From assembly GCF_000878195.1 (NCBI RefSeq), contig NZ_JXST01000022.1, forward strand, positions 46,011 to 110,010: a stretch of 64,000 nucleotides of DNA, in the 5' to 3' direction. Shown here piece by piece: positions 8,664 through 16,466 of this stretch. The notes under the pieces were generated by a model. It had not been told where the DNA came from. It searched no databases and saw only the letters and a program-made list of their open reading frames with translations. The first letter of the stretch is position 1. Every line of letters starts with the position of its first letter. The translations under genes were made by a program, and so were the position numbers. The stretch is from Mycolicibacterium llatzerense (GTDB taxonomy: Bacteria > Actinomycetota > Actinomycetes > Mycobacteriales > Mycobacteriaceae).

Positions 8664-9812
8664 GTGAGTAGCTTCGACGCGCTGTGCGCCAACGAACCCG
8701 ATCTGGCCGCCCAACGCAGCCGCATTCGTGACTTCTTACGGTCCGATCGAGCTGAATTCAACTGGGAACCCTCGGTCGACGCCTGGCTCAGCGAATGGGA
8801 TCCCGCGTTCAGCGCGCGTCTCGGGGACGCCGGATTCGTCGGACTCACCATTCCCCGAAGCTATGGGGGCCAGGGGCTGGGGTACTTGCACCGTTACGTA
8901 ATCACCGAAGAGCTGCTGGCCCAGGGCGCGCCAGTTGCTGCGCACTGGATAGCCGACCGCCAAGTGGCACCGGCTCTGCTCGCCTACGGCACAGAGGACC
9001 AACGGGACCGGCTGCTCGCACCAATCGCCGCCGGGCGGCTCCACATGGCCATCGGGATGAGCGAACACGAGGCAGGCTCCGACCTGGCTGCCGTGCGGAC
9101 CAAAGCCACACCCACTGACCTTGGTTGGGTTCTCAACGGCACTAAAACCTGGACCAGCGGCGCCCACCGCGCACACCAGATTGTCATTCTCGCCCGCACT
9201 GCTGCACTCGACCCGACCAACCGGCACGCGGGCTTGAGTCAATTTCTCCTGGACCTACGCACGCCGGGCATAACCATCAGCCCGGTCGTCTCAATGTCCG
9301 GCGAACACCACTTCAATGAGGTGCATCTCAATAACGTCAGCGTCCCCCACTGCGCTGTCCTCGGTACGGTCGGCAACGGCTGGCACCAAGTGACCTCCGA
9401 GCTGGCCTTTGAAAGAAGCGGACCCGAGCGGGTGCTGTCCACCGCACCGCTGATCGAGGCCACGATCTCTGCTTTGGCCGCCGGCCCCACCATCGATCTG
9501 CACGTTGCTGCCATGCTCGGCGAATTGCTCGCCCGGCAAGTCTCGCTGCGCCAACTGTCGGTCTCCGTCGCCCGCACGCTGGCCGATGGCGGCGATGCCG
9601 CGACGAAGGCGGCGTTGGTCAAAGACCTCGGCACCCGTTTCGAACAGGAATCGGTCGACATCATCGCTGATCTGCTGACCTACGCACCGGACCGTCCAGT
9701 CCTACGGGACCTTCTCGCCAAGGCATGGCTCCACAAACCCGTCTTCACACTCCGCGGCGGTACCAACGAAGTGCTGCGCGGCGTGATCGCACGAGAAATG
9801 GGACTGCGATGA
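8664..9812 (+). CDS. Acyl-CoA dehydrogenase, large subunit of third pair
   Basis: 382 residues from GTG 8664, chosen because GAGGTG sits 6 bases before it. The long upstream extension of this frame overlaps the SDR and is not real. Motifs are M-S-E-H-E-A-G-S-D-L-A-A, N-G-T-K-T-W-T-S and C-terminal R-G-G-T-N-E-V-L-R-G. No RTQFG loop is present. The ATGA overlap with the next gene indicates translational coupling with the small subunit. Confidence 0.86.
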   Translation: MSSFDALCANEPDLAAQRSRIRDFLRSDRAEFNWEPSVDAWLSEWDPAFSARLGDAGFVGLTIPRSYGGQGLGYLHRYVITEELLAQGAPVAAHWIADRQVAPALLAYGTEDQRDRLLAPIAAGRLHMAIGMSEHEAGSDLAAVRTKATPTDLGWVLNGTKTWTSGAHRAHQIVILARTAALDPTNRHAGLSQFLLDLRTPGITISPVVSMSGEHHFNEVHLNNVSVPHCAVLGTVGNGWHQVTSELAFERSGPERVLSTAPLIEATISALAAGPTIDLHVAAMLGELLARQVSLRQLSVSVARTLADGGDAATKAALVKDLGTRFEQESVDIIADLLTYAPDRPVLRDLLAKAWLHKPVFTLRGGTNEVLRGVIAREMGLR

Positions 9813-10921
9813 CCGTCAACAACGCATTGGCCGGTGGTGTCTTCGACGCCGGACCAATCGAACCTGACGACCACACAGCACTGCTACGCGACCTTGTCGA
9901 TCAGCTCGGAAAACGTTCCTTCGACTCCCGCGTCGGTCGTCGGAGCCGACCCGACGTCTTCGACGACACGCTGTGGCGCCGGCTCGAAGACACCGCGCTG
10001 GAACGCCTAACCACCACCGCCGACGTCGATGCCGGCCCTGCCGAGGTAGCCACCCTGCTATACGGGCTCGCCCGCCACGCAGCCGCGGTGCCGATCGCCG
10101 AAACCGACCTACTCGCAGCATGGTTGGGCCGACAAAGCGGACTCGAGCTGCCCCGACGGGGGCCGATGACCGTCGCTATCGCCGACGCCACGACGACGCG
10201 AAACCATCAGATCACCGGCACAGCCACCGATGTGCCGTGGGCTGCCACCTCAACGATCGTCGTGCTCGCCCGCATTGCCGACATCCACTACACCGGGCTG
10301 CTCTCGGAGCCCGACATACGAGGCGGCCACAACCTCGCCGGGGAGCCCCGGGACACGGTGCGCTTCACCATGCCCACCGACCATCTCCGTGCCGTCGGCG
10401 AGCAAGTCCACGCCGAATTGTGTCGCCGCGGCGCCTGGGCCCGCTGTATGCAGATGATGGGAGCGCTGGACGCCAGCGCCGCGCTGACCCTGGCACACAC
10501 CCGTGAACGTAAACAGTTCGGACGAGCACTGAGCGACTTTCAATCCGTTCAGCACGCGCTGGCGGCCATGGCCGGACAGATCGAACGCGGCCGCGCCGTC
10601 GCCACGCTGGCCGTCGCTGCCGCCAGCGACTTCGGATTTGCCTCGCAACAAACCGATTTCGCTGTCACCGTCGCCAAGACCGTCCTCGGCCGCGCGGCCG
10701 CGGACGTCATCACCATCGCCCACCAACTTCACGGCGCCATCGGAATCACCGCTGAACACCCGCTGTGGCTATTCACTACCCGACTACGCAGCTGGTCCGA
10801 CGACTACGGCACGGCCGTCCATCACGCGCAACGCCTCGGCCATGCCGCCTTGGCGGCTTCCAGCGCATGGGATCTGACGATCGGGAGCGGCGTCCAGTAC
10901 TCAGGTGGCCGACTACGCTGA
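9809..10921 (+). CDS. Acyl-CoA dehydrogenase, small subunit of third pair
   Basis: 370 residues. ATG 9809 overlaps the upstream stop (ATGA). The C-terminal domain has H-T-R-E-R-K-Q-F-G-R-A-L-S-D-F-Q, the variant of RTQFG with Lys for Thr, and H-G-A-I-G-I-T-A-E-H. The N-terminal half is divergent, as in the other small subunits of this cluster. It probably forms a heterotetramer with the preceding gene product. Confidence 0.85.
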   Translation: MTVNNALAGGVFDAGPIEPDDHTALLRDLVDQLGKRSFDSRVGRRSRPDVFDDTLWRRLEDTALERLTTTADVDAGPAEVATLLYGLARHAAAVPIAETDLLAAWLGRQSGLELPRRGPMTVAIADATTTRNHQITGTATDVPWAATSTIVVLARIADIHYTGLLSEPDIRGGHNLAGEPRDTVRFTMPTDHLRAVGEQVHAELCRRGAWARCMQMMGALDASAALTLAHTRERKQFGRALSDFQSVQHALAAMAGQIERGRAVATLAVAAASDFGFASQQTDFAVTVAKTVLGRAAADVITIAHQLHGAIGITAEHPLWLFTTRLRSWSDDYGTAVHHAQRLGHAALAASSAWDLTIGSGVQYSGGRLR

Positions 10922-10963
10922 CAGATTGGCTAATGTCAAACCAAATAATCAATTAACGCTATG

Positions 10964-10982
10964 CGCGCCGCAAACCGGCGCG
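10964..10982. promoter_or_regulatory. Hairpin in leader of GntR gene
   Basis: CGCGCCG (10964-10970) and CGGCGCG (10976-10982) form a perfect 7-base inverted repeat just ahead of the GGAGGA ribosome binding site at 10985-10990. It could be an operator, a weak terminator of the upstream operon, or a translation-modulating hairpin; sequence alone does not decide. Confidence 0.4.
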
Positions 10983-10996
10983 GTGGAGGACACATC

Positions 10997-11737
10997 ATGG
11001 ACGTCCGCAGCCTCCGAGAACCCAAGATGGCCGAACGCGTCGCCGCGGTACTCCGGAAAATGCTCGTGCGGGGTGAAATCGCCGAGGGCACCATGCTCCC
11101 TCCCGAGACCGAACTCATGGAGCGGTTCGGCGTGTCCCGGCCAACGCTGCGGGAAGCGATTCGGGTGCTGGAATCTGAGTCCCTCATCGAAATGCAACGG
11201 GGTGCCCACGGCGGTGCCAGAGTCGCACGGCCCCAGCGTGAAACTCTTGCACGCTACGCCGGGCTCATCCTCGAGAGGGAAGGCGTCACCCTGCGCGACG
11301 TCTATGACGCCCGGGTAGCCATCGAGACCCCCATGGTCAAACAACTCGCCATTGAACAAGACGCCGCTACCATCGCCGAGCTCGAAGAGATTGTTGCTCG
11401 CGAATCGACACTGCCGCCCGGAAGCCGCGGAGTCGATCAGCTGACAGACTTTCACGCAGCGATCGCCCGGCTGTCTTCCAACAACACCCTGCGCATCATC
11501 AGCGAGATGCTGCACCACATCATCGAAAAGGCCAACCGGTCACTGCAGCCAACCACCGGTCCACGCGCCGAACAAGCGTTGCGCCGCTCCGCCAAAACCC
11601 ACCGGATGGTGCTGGACTTGATCAAAGCGGGCGATGCCGAGAAGGCCGGTGAGCTATGGACCAAGCACTTGCAGAAAGCCGAAGAATTCCTGTTCGCCAA
11701 CTCGGAGATGTCCACTGTGGTCGACCTATTGGAGTAA
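10997..11737 (+). CDS. GntR-family transcriptional regulator (FadR/FCD type)
   Basis: 246 residues from ATG 10997, which follows GGAGGA; the earlier in-frame ATG at 10961 has no binding site. The N-terminal winged helix contains L-P-P-E-T-E-L-M-E-R-F-G-V-S-R-P-T-L-R-E, typical of GntR. The helical C-terminal half resembles the FCD ligand-binding domain, which often senses acyl-CoA or organic acids. Position inside the degradation cluster makes it the probable local regulator of the acyl-CoA dehydrogenase operons. Confidence 0.88.
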   Translation: MDVRSLREPKMAERVAAVLRKMLVRGEIAEGTMLPPETELMERFGVSRPTLREAIRVLESESLIEMQRGAHGGARVARPQRETLARYAGLILEREGVTLRDVYDARVAIETPMVKQLAIEQDAATIAELEEIVARESTLPPGSRGVDQLTDFHAAIARLSSNNTLRIISEMLHHIIEKANRSLQPTTGPRAEQALRRSAKTHRMVLDLIKAGDAEKAGELWTKHLQKAEEFLFANSEMSTVVDLLE

Positions 11738-11828
11738 GCCGGTTCGCACAGTTGACCGCCGTCCAGCAATCCGCCGTACCGCCGACCAGGGGGTGGCGCA
11801 CTCAGGATCTAGATCCATGGAGAATCCC

Positions 11829-12620
11829 ATGACCACCTCATCTGTCGTTCAGTACCGGGTCGAGAACCGCGTCGCGATAGTTACCGTCAATGACCCGGAC
11901 CGCCGCAACGCCGTCTCCGCGGCAATGTCCATCCAGCTGCGGGCCGCGATCGCCGAGGCCGAAAGCGACAGCGGTGTACACGCATTGATCGTCACGGGCG
12001 CAGGCAAGGCCTTCTGCGCGGGCGCCGACCTGAGCGCGCTCGGGACAGCGACCGAGGAGGGCCTGCTGCGAATTTACGACGGCTTCATGGCCATTGCCGA
12101 ATGCACGCTACCGACGATCGCAGCGGTCAACGGCGCCGCAGTCGGCGCCGGGCTCAATCTCGCTCTAGCCGCCGATGTCCGTATCGCCGGCCCAGATGCC
12201 ATGTTCGACCCGCGCTTCCAGAAACTGGGCATCCACCCCGGTGGCGGGGCAAGCTGGATGCTACAACGCGCGGTCGGTCCACAAATGGCCAGAGCCGCAC
12301 TACTTTTCGGCATGAAATTCGACGCAACCGCCGCAGTGCAGCACGGACTGGCACTACAGGTCGCCGACGACCCAGTAGCCGCAGCCCTGGAGTTGGCAGC
12401 CGGTCCTGCGTCGGCGCCGCGCGAAACCGTCCTGGCGACAAAGGTATCGATGCGAGCCACTGCAGCACCCGGCTCGATTGACACCGATCTGCATCGTCTT
12501 GCGCTGCGCACGGAACTCGGGCCTCAGGCGATCTCGATCGCATCACCTGAATTCGCGGCTCGCTTGGCTGCACGTTCTACTCGGCGTCGACACCCGCGAT
12601 CGTCCGAGGTTGAAGCGTAA
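11829..12620 (+). CDS. Enoyl-CoA hydratase/isomerase (crotonase family)
   Basis: 263 residues. The start at ATG 11829 is preceded by GGAG within the upstream ATGGAG. Crotonase features visible are the oxyanion-hole segment A-F-C-A-G-A-D-L-S-A-L and A-A-V-N-G-A-A-V-G-A-G-L-N-L-A-L-A-A-D. Position 3 of the second oxyanion block and the following residues are regular, so activity is plausible. It probably hydrates the enoyl-CoA produced by the dehydrogenases in this cluster. Confidence 0.86.
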   Translation: MTTSSVVQYRVENRVAIVTVNDPDRRNAVSAAMSIQLRAAIAEAESDSGVHALIVTGAGKAFCAGADLSALGTATEEGLLRIYDGFMAIAECTLPTIAAVNGAAVGAGLNLALAADVRIAGPDAMFDPRFQKLGIHPGGGASWMLQRAVGPQMARAALLFGMKFDATAAVQHGLALQVADDPVAAALELAAGPASAPRETVLATKVSMRATAAPGSIDTDLHRLALRTELGPQAISIASPEFAARLAARSTRRRHPRSSEVEA

Positions 12621-12693
12621 GCAATTGGTGGCGTGTTGTTTTCGGCTACGTGGTGCCGTCACGCCGCAATCGGGCAAACCTTAGTGACGTGCC

Positions 12694-12804
12694 CTATACC
12701 GGCGGATAGGCCGGGGGTGGATAGACGCCGCGCAAAGCCCATGGGAACCAGTTGAAGAAATACTCGACCTCATCGCTGGCGTCGTAATCTGGACTCGGAT
12801 CCAT
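12694..12804 (-). CDS. 36-residue aromatic-rich hypothetical protein
   Basis: Short frame ATG 12804 to TAG 12694, with GGTGGGA upstream. The product begins M-D-P-S-P-D-Y-D-A-S-D-E-V-E-Y, continues F-F-N-W-F-P-W-A-L-R-G and ends P-P-P-A-Y-P-P-V. An acidic head, an aromatic core and a Pro/Tyr tail are unlike random sequence. It is the last gene of the Mce-associated/DUF732/CAP operon. No family recognised; conservation would need to be tested. Confidence 0.45.
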   Translation of the reverse strand: MDPSPDYDASDEVEYFFNWFPWALRGVYPPPAYPPV

Positions 12805-12861
12805 ACCGTCCCACCTATCGTCGTCGTCTCACGCCATGGATCCACTCCGGCAGCGCACGAT

Positions 12862-13338
12862 CTAGGCCGGAGTCCCATAGACAGCCACCACCACCGAGCG
12901 GTCGAGTCTGTTCTCGGACCAGACTCCCATTTCAGTATTGGCGCAATTACTCATGATCGCCATGTCGGCGGGGTTGTAATACCACTGGTTGAGGATCTCG
13001 ATGCCGTTGATGGCGAGCGCCGGGTTGATCGCGACGGTTTCGGCAACAGACCCACGATAGCCCGCTGCGCGTGCACGATCTGCGACAGTCGCGTTGTCAG
13101 AACCGTTGTCGCTGTCCGGATTTCGGTTGGCCATGAGGTCGTCGGTGCGCCATTGCGCTGCAAGCTGCAGTTGGCTGTTCATTCGTACGTTGTTGGTACA
13201 GCCGGCCTGGTGCTGAATGGTGTAGATGTTTGCGACCACGCTGTTGTTAAGCCGGCTGTTGTCGGCAAAAGCTGCTGGGGTGGCCGGCAGTGTGAGTCCG
13301 ATGGCGCTAAGTGTCAGCAGTACAGAGGTTTTCATCAT
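12862..13338 (-). CDS. Secreted CAP-domain protein
   Basis: 158 residues from ATG 13338 (M-M-K-T-S-V), which overlaps the stop of the upstream gene as ATGA. A signal peptide ends near P-A-A-F-A-D. The mature part carries CAP/SCP-like features: R-M-N-S-Q-L-Q-L-A-A-Q-W-R-T-D-D-L-M, a G-S-V-A-E-T-V-A block corresponding to the GEN/ENxA region, and C-A-N-T-E-M-G-V-W near the end. The canonical His/Glu metal-site residues are not obvious. Function of mycobacterial CAP proteins is uncertain; an exported lipid- or wall-associated role is inferred. Confidence 0.7.
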   Translation of the reverse strand: MMKTSVLLTLSAIGLTLPATPAAFADNSRLNNSVVANIYTIQHQAGCTNNVRMNSQLQLAAQWRTDDLMANRNPDSDNGSDNATVADRARAAGYRGSVAETVAINPALAINGIEILNQWYYNPADMAIMSNCANTEMGVWSENRLDRSVVVAVYGTPA

Positions 13339-13697
13339 GGCTCGAGGACGGGTCGGTAGCCGGCGGCGGACTGGCGTAGCTGCCAGATCTGGGCCGGACA
13401 TAATTCGTTGAGGGCCTGGTTGATCAGATACCCGGCCTGGTATTCATCGGTGGTTTGCATGTCGACTTTGACCTTGCCAATCAGCTGACCGTATAGGCGG
13501 CCCGCGGCGACGTCATCGCACAAGCCATAGCCGTACTGCAACGCATCGTCGGGTCCGCTGAAGTGATAGCCGGGCCGAACCACGGTATTGAGCAGGTAGG
13601 CGGTCGCGTCACTGTGTGCAACAGCTGTACTGGGCACTGCCATTGCGATGACGGCAACAGCCGAAGTCGTTCCAAACCTGAATCGACAGATGGACAT
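13335..13697 (-). CDS. DUF732 secreted protein
   Basis: 120 residues with an N-terminal signal peptide (V-A-V-I-A-M-A-V-P-S-T-A-V-A-H). The mature domain D-A-T-A-Y-L-L-N-T-V onward, with the paired cysteines in Y-G-L-C-D-D and N-E-L-C-P, matches the DUF732 family of small exported mycobacterial proteins. It lies 12 bases downstream of a Mce-associated gene and overlaps the CAP gene by 4 bases. Confidence 0.8.
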   Translation of the reverse strand: MSICRFRFGTTSAVAVIAMAVPSTAVAHSDATAYLLNTVVRPGYHFSGPDDALQYGYGLCDDVAAGRLYGQLIGKVKVDMQTTDEYQAGYLINQALNELCPAQIWQLRQSAAGYRPVLEP

Positions 13698-13709
13698 GAT
13701 GGGATCGGC

Positions 13710-14342
13710 CTAGATCGGTTCGAATTGAGAGATGAGCCAGCGGTTACCGACTTTGTCCAAGTTGACTTTCACGCACGAAGTGCTGGAGGTCGGAGCGTCA
13801 GAACCGACGATGATGCTCTGGTTCACGAACAGGAGCACTACCGCGTGCTGACTGCTGGCGGACACCGATGCCGCAGCGGGGACCGTGGCAATCGAGGAAA
13901 TGCGTTTCTGCTTCGCTCCGGGAATGACGACATCGCGGATCAACGATGAGTACGAATCGCGGAAGGCTCCGGTCAACCGATCACGAGCCGCGTTGAGTGT
14001 CGTATCAGCGGTATCGGCACGGTAGGACAACAGTGCCACAGAGCTTTCGGTCGCGGCTTGAACGGACTCGGAGCGGGCCGCGTCAGCCGCCGCAGCCGAA
14101 TGGTCTCGGTAGGAGACGAACCCGACTGCGGCAGCCAAAATGAGGACCGCTGCCGGTAGCAGACCGAAAGCAATTACGCGGCTCCATCGCCTGCCGGCCC
14201 GTCGGCCCTCGCCTGCATCGTCGGTCGCAGCGTGCGTATTCGATTGTGATTCTTCAGCTTTTCCGTCCTGATCCACCGACTCGTTTGCAGTCTCGTCATC
14301 GAGATCGTCTGGCCGGGTGAGCGTTTCGCTTTTCGTCGTCAC
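13710..14342 (-). CDS. Mce-associated membrane protein
   Basis: 210 residues from GTG 14342, with GGGAG about 10 bases upstream. A charged cytoplasmic N terminus of about 50 residues is followed by one transmembrane helix (V-I-A-F-G-L-L-P-A-A-V-L-I-L-A-A-A-V-G-F). The extracytoplasmic domain, with F-R-D-S-Y-S-S-L and the C-terminal W-L-I-S-Q-F, is typical of Mas proteins encoded at the ends of mce operons. These proteins support Mce lipid importers. No mce genes occur in the window, so this is an orphan set. Confidence 0.85.
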   Translation of the reverse strand: MTTKSETLTRPDDLDDETANESVDQDGKAEESQSNTHAATDDAGEGRRAGRRWSRVIAFGLLPAAVLILAAAVGFVSYRDHSAAAADAARSESVQAATESSVALLSYRADTADTTLNAARDRLTGAFRDSYSSLIRDVVIPGAKQKRISSIATVPAAASVSASSQHAVVLLFVNQSIIVGSDAPTSSTSCVKVNLDKVGNRWLISQFEPI

Positions 14343-14387
14343 CGTAGTACTCCCGTGTGTTGTGGCAATTCGGAGGCGCGGTGGCCG

Positions 14388-15011
14388 TCAGGGTACGAAT
14401 TCGACATTCGAAACCTTCGCGTCAGCGCCGTTGTCCTGAACGCTGATTCGCATGCGCCAACGGCGCGGTTCCTGCTCGGGGGCGCCCGCAGAGACCGTCT
14501 TCACCGACACAGCGACAAGCACTTGGGCACGATTGCCATCATGTGATTCGAGCCCAGCATCAGTGACAATGCCCGTCGAGACGGACCGCATCTGTTTCAC
14601 CACGTCGATAAACGGCTTGGCACGCTTCTGGAAGTCATCGCGAAATGTGCCGGTGGACGAGTCCAGGATGCGCTGGACGTCCTTATCGACCTCGGTGTAG
14701 TTGATGGTGGTGAGGTTCATCGCGCCCTGTTTGGCCACTTCAACGAATACATTGCGCTGGTCGTCGGCGTGTTGATAGCGGTGGCTGTCGTAGCCGAGCC
14801 AACCGCCCAGAGCGATCAGTCCGACTCCCGTGGCCGCACTGACCACGACCGCCATCCGAACAGGCGAACGCCATTTCGAGGGAGCCTCTGCGACAATCTG
14901 TTTAGACGAATCGCCCTCAATTTCGATGTCGTCGACCGCATGCTTGGCCTCGCTACCGACGTCCGGGCTGTGCTCAGCCAGTTGCTCGATGGCGTCTGCA
15001 TCGACTGCCAT
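14388..15011 (-). CDS. Mce-associated membrane protein
   Basis: 207 residues with GAGGAG before ATG 15011. It has an acidic N terminus, a single transmembrane helix (M-A-V-V-V-S-A-A-T-G-V-G-L-I-A-L-G-G-W-L) and a periplasmic domain with T-F-R-D-D-F-Q-K-R-A-K-P-F, the usual Mas pattern. It heads the operon that runs through the second Mas, DUF732 and CAP genes to the 36-residue frame. Confidence 0.85.
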   Translation of the reverse strand: MAVDADAIEQLAEHSPDVGSEAKHAVDDIEIEGDSSKQIVAEAPSKWRSPVRMAVVVSAATGVGLIALGGWLGYDSHRYQHADDQRNVFVEVAKQGAMNLTTINYTEVDKDVQRILDSSTGTFRDDFQKRAKPFIDVVKQMRSVSTGIVTDAGLESHDGNRAQVLVAVSVKTVSAGAPEQEPRRWRMRISVQDNGADAKVSNVEFVP

Positions 15012-15559
15012 GCCTGCTCCTCATCGCTGGTAGGTGCTTGATCAAGGACGACATCATCAGTCGGCGAACTGGCTGATTGATTAGGCGCGAAACGTAGCGA
15101 GCCCCAACGCGAGGTGTCAACGATGCTTACCGCTGAGCGGGAGATCTGGCCATTTCCGTCGCAGGAACGCCATCGATGTGCCTGAACGCGCAGGCTGCGG
15201 CGTGCCCTCACGGTGGCAAATCGGCTGCCGCCCTGGACTATCTCGAACTTCGGACCGCCCGTACCCAAGCATCGAGACCTACCAATACCGGGACGGACAA
15301 CCACCGACGCAGCTCCAATAGACCCGGCCAACTCGGGCAGCGAGTGGCGACCGGGGGCCAGCCTCATACGCCACCATTGGAGCGGCGAAACGACCATTCC
15401 GGCGGTGTGGCCCGACATGCCGGGATGGTCGTGGGAGTTGGAGAACACCAACCCCTTCCGCGGTGATCCGTTCTCATCTCACACCACGACTCGCATCCGA
15501 CTGCGGCCGGCGATTACGTGCGCCTGTTCATCCTCGACGTCACCTTCTGGAGCTCGAGA
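15012..15559. other. Gene-poor stretch between Mas operon and integrase remnant
   Basis: No open frame here looks coding on either strand. It must hold the promoter of the minus-strand Mas operon. The right half may be decayed upstream integrase sequence, since recognisable recombinase coding begins at about 15560 in fragments. Confidence 0.5.
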
Positions 15560-15762
15560 ACGAGCAGCGCACGATCTGCGGCACACCTGCGCATCGCTGG
15601 CAGGTTCAGCCGGGTGCAACCCCTGGCCCTGGCGCGGATGCTCGGGCGCAGGACGTCAGTGTGACACTGCACATCTACGAAGCCTGTTCGAGATGGATCT
15701 CGATGCCGTTGCGGTCACCCTGCACAACTCGTATTCACCCCGTGAATGTGGGCAAAGTGTAG
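15560..15762 (+). pseudogene. Tyrosine recombinase (phage/island integrase) C-terminal remnant, multiply frameshifted
   Basis: The sequence reads A-H-D-L-R-H-T-C-A-S-L-A-G-S-A-G in one frame, L-A-L-A-R-M-L-G in a second, D-V-S-V-T-L-H-I-Y-E-A in a third, then L-F-E-M-D-L-D-A-V-A-V-T-L-H-N-S-Y-S-P, and V-N-V-G-K-V before TAG 15762. Stitched together this is the catalytic C terminus of an actinobacterial integrase, with H-x-x-R, L-G and the Y of the expected Y-x-x-L-F-D-x-D-L-D context. At least three small indels destroy it. It sits 73 bases from the 3' end of tRNA-Ser, the classical integration site. Confidence 0.85.
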
Positions 15763-15790
15763 GCGGGGACGGGTACAGAAGACACCCAGT

Positions 15791-15833
15791 AAACATTAAA
15801 ATAGCCCCTCACCTGCTAGGCAGGCTCGGGGCT
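15791..15833 (-). terminator. Terminator of tRNA-Ser(CGA)
   Basis: On the minus strand, just beyond the tRNA CCA end, a stem with outer arms AGCCCC/GGGGCT (15803-15808 and 15828-15833) and an inner CCTGC/GCAGG stem is followed by TATTTTAATGTTT. It is a good intrinsic terminator. Confidence 0.75.
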
Positions 15834-15834
15834 A

Positions 15835-15925
15835 TGGCGGTGGCGGAGGGATTTGAACCCTCGGTGGGGGGTTACCCCACACACGCTTTCGAGGCGTGCT
15901 CCTTAGGCCGCTCGGACACGCCACC
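15835..15925 (-). tRNA. tRNA-Ser(CGA)
   Basis: Reading the minus strand from 15925: acceptor GGTGGCG pairs with CGCCACC, the anticodon loop is CT-CGA-AA, the long variable arm typical of serine tRNAs is GTGGGGTAACCCCCCAC, the T arm contains GGTTCAAATCC, and CCA is encoded. Its 3' end faces the integrase remnant and accessory region. Confidence 0.95.
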
Positions 15926-15983
15926 GTGTGGCAGCTTACCGGCCGCAGGCTTCCTTGCCCTAATCGGGCTCTGACCAGCGGTC

Positions 15984-16466
15984 CTACCTCTGGCGGGCGA
16001 AGAACTGCTCCATCAGCGCCGCGCACTCGGTCTCGAGGACCCCGCCGCGGACCTCAGGCCGGTGCGTCAGCCGACGGTCCCGGACGACATCCCACAGCGA
16101 GCCGACGGCGCCGGTCTTGGGCTCCCAGGCCCCGAATACCACCCGCGCGACGCGGGACATCACCAGCGCGCCGGCACACATGGTGCACGGCTCAACGGTG
16201 ACCGCGAGCGTCGCGCCTTCCAGCCGCCAGCCGTCGCCGTGCACCGCGGCAGCCGCCCGCAGCGCCAGGATTTCCGCGTGTGCGGTCGGGTCCCCCAGCG
16301 ATTCGCGGGCATTGGCCGCCCGGGCCAGCTCTACCCCGTCTGCCGAGAAGACCACCGCACCGATCGGCACGTCGTCGGCCCCGGCCAGTTCGGCGGCTTC
16401 CAGCGCCAGCCGGATCAGCCGTTCGTCAGCGGAGCTGACAATCGGGTTGCAGTCGGCTGCGCTCAC
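15984..16466 (-). CDS. tadA: tRNA-specific adenosine deaminase
   Basis: 160 residues from GTG 16466, overlapping the upstream stop as GTGA. Zinc-dependent cytidine/deoxycytidylate deaminase fold: H-A-E (63-65, zinc His and proton-shuttle Glu) and P-C-T-M-C (93-97, zinc cysteines). It converts A34 to inosine in tRNA-Arg(ACG), whose gene lies at 46.8 kb in this window. It is paired with its usual mycobacterial neighbour. Confidence 0.95.
   Translation of the reverse strand: MSAADCNPIVSSADERLIRLALEAAELAGADDVPIGAVVFSADGVELARAANARESLGDPTAHAEILALRAAAAVHGDGWRLEGATLAVTVEPCTMCAGALVMSRVARVVFGAWEPKTGAVGSLWDVVRDRRLTHRPEVRGGVLETECAALMEQFFARQR

Noticed and set aside
15213..15974. 253-codon plus-strand frame through the integrase remnant and tRNA-Ser
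   Set aside because: It mixes frames of a broken integrase and reads through a tRNA on the other strand; only the recombinase-like part is meaningful, as a pseudogene.
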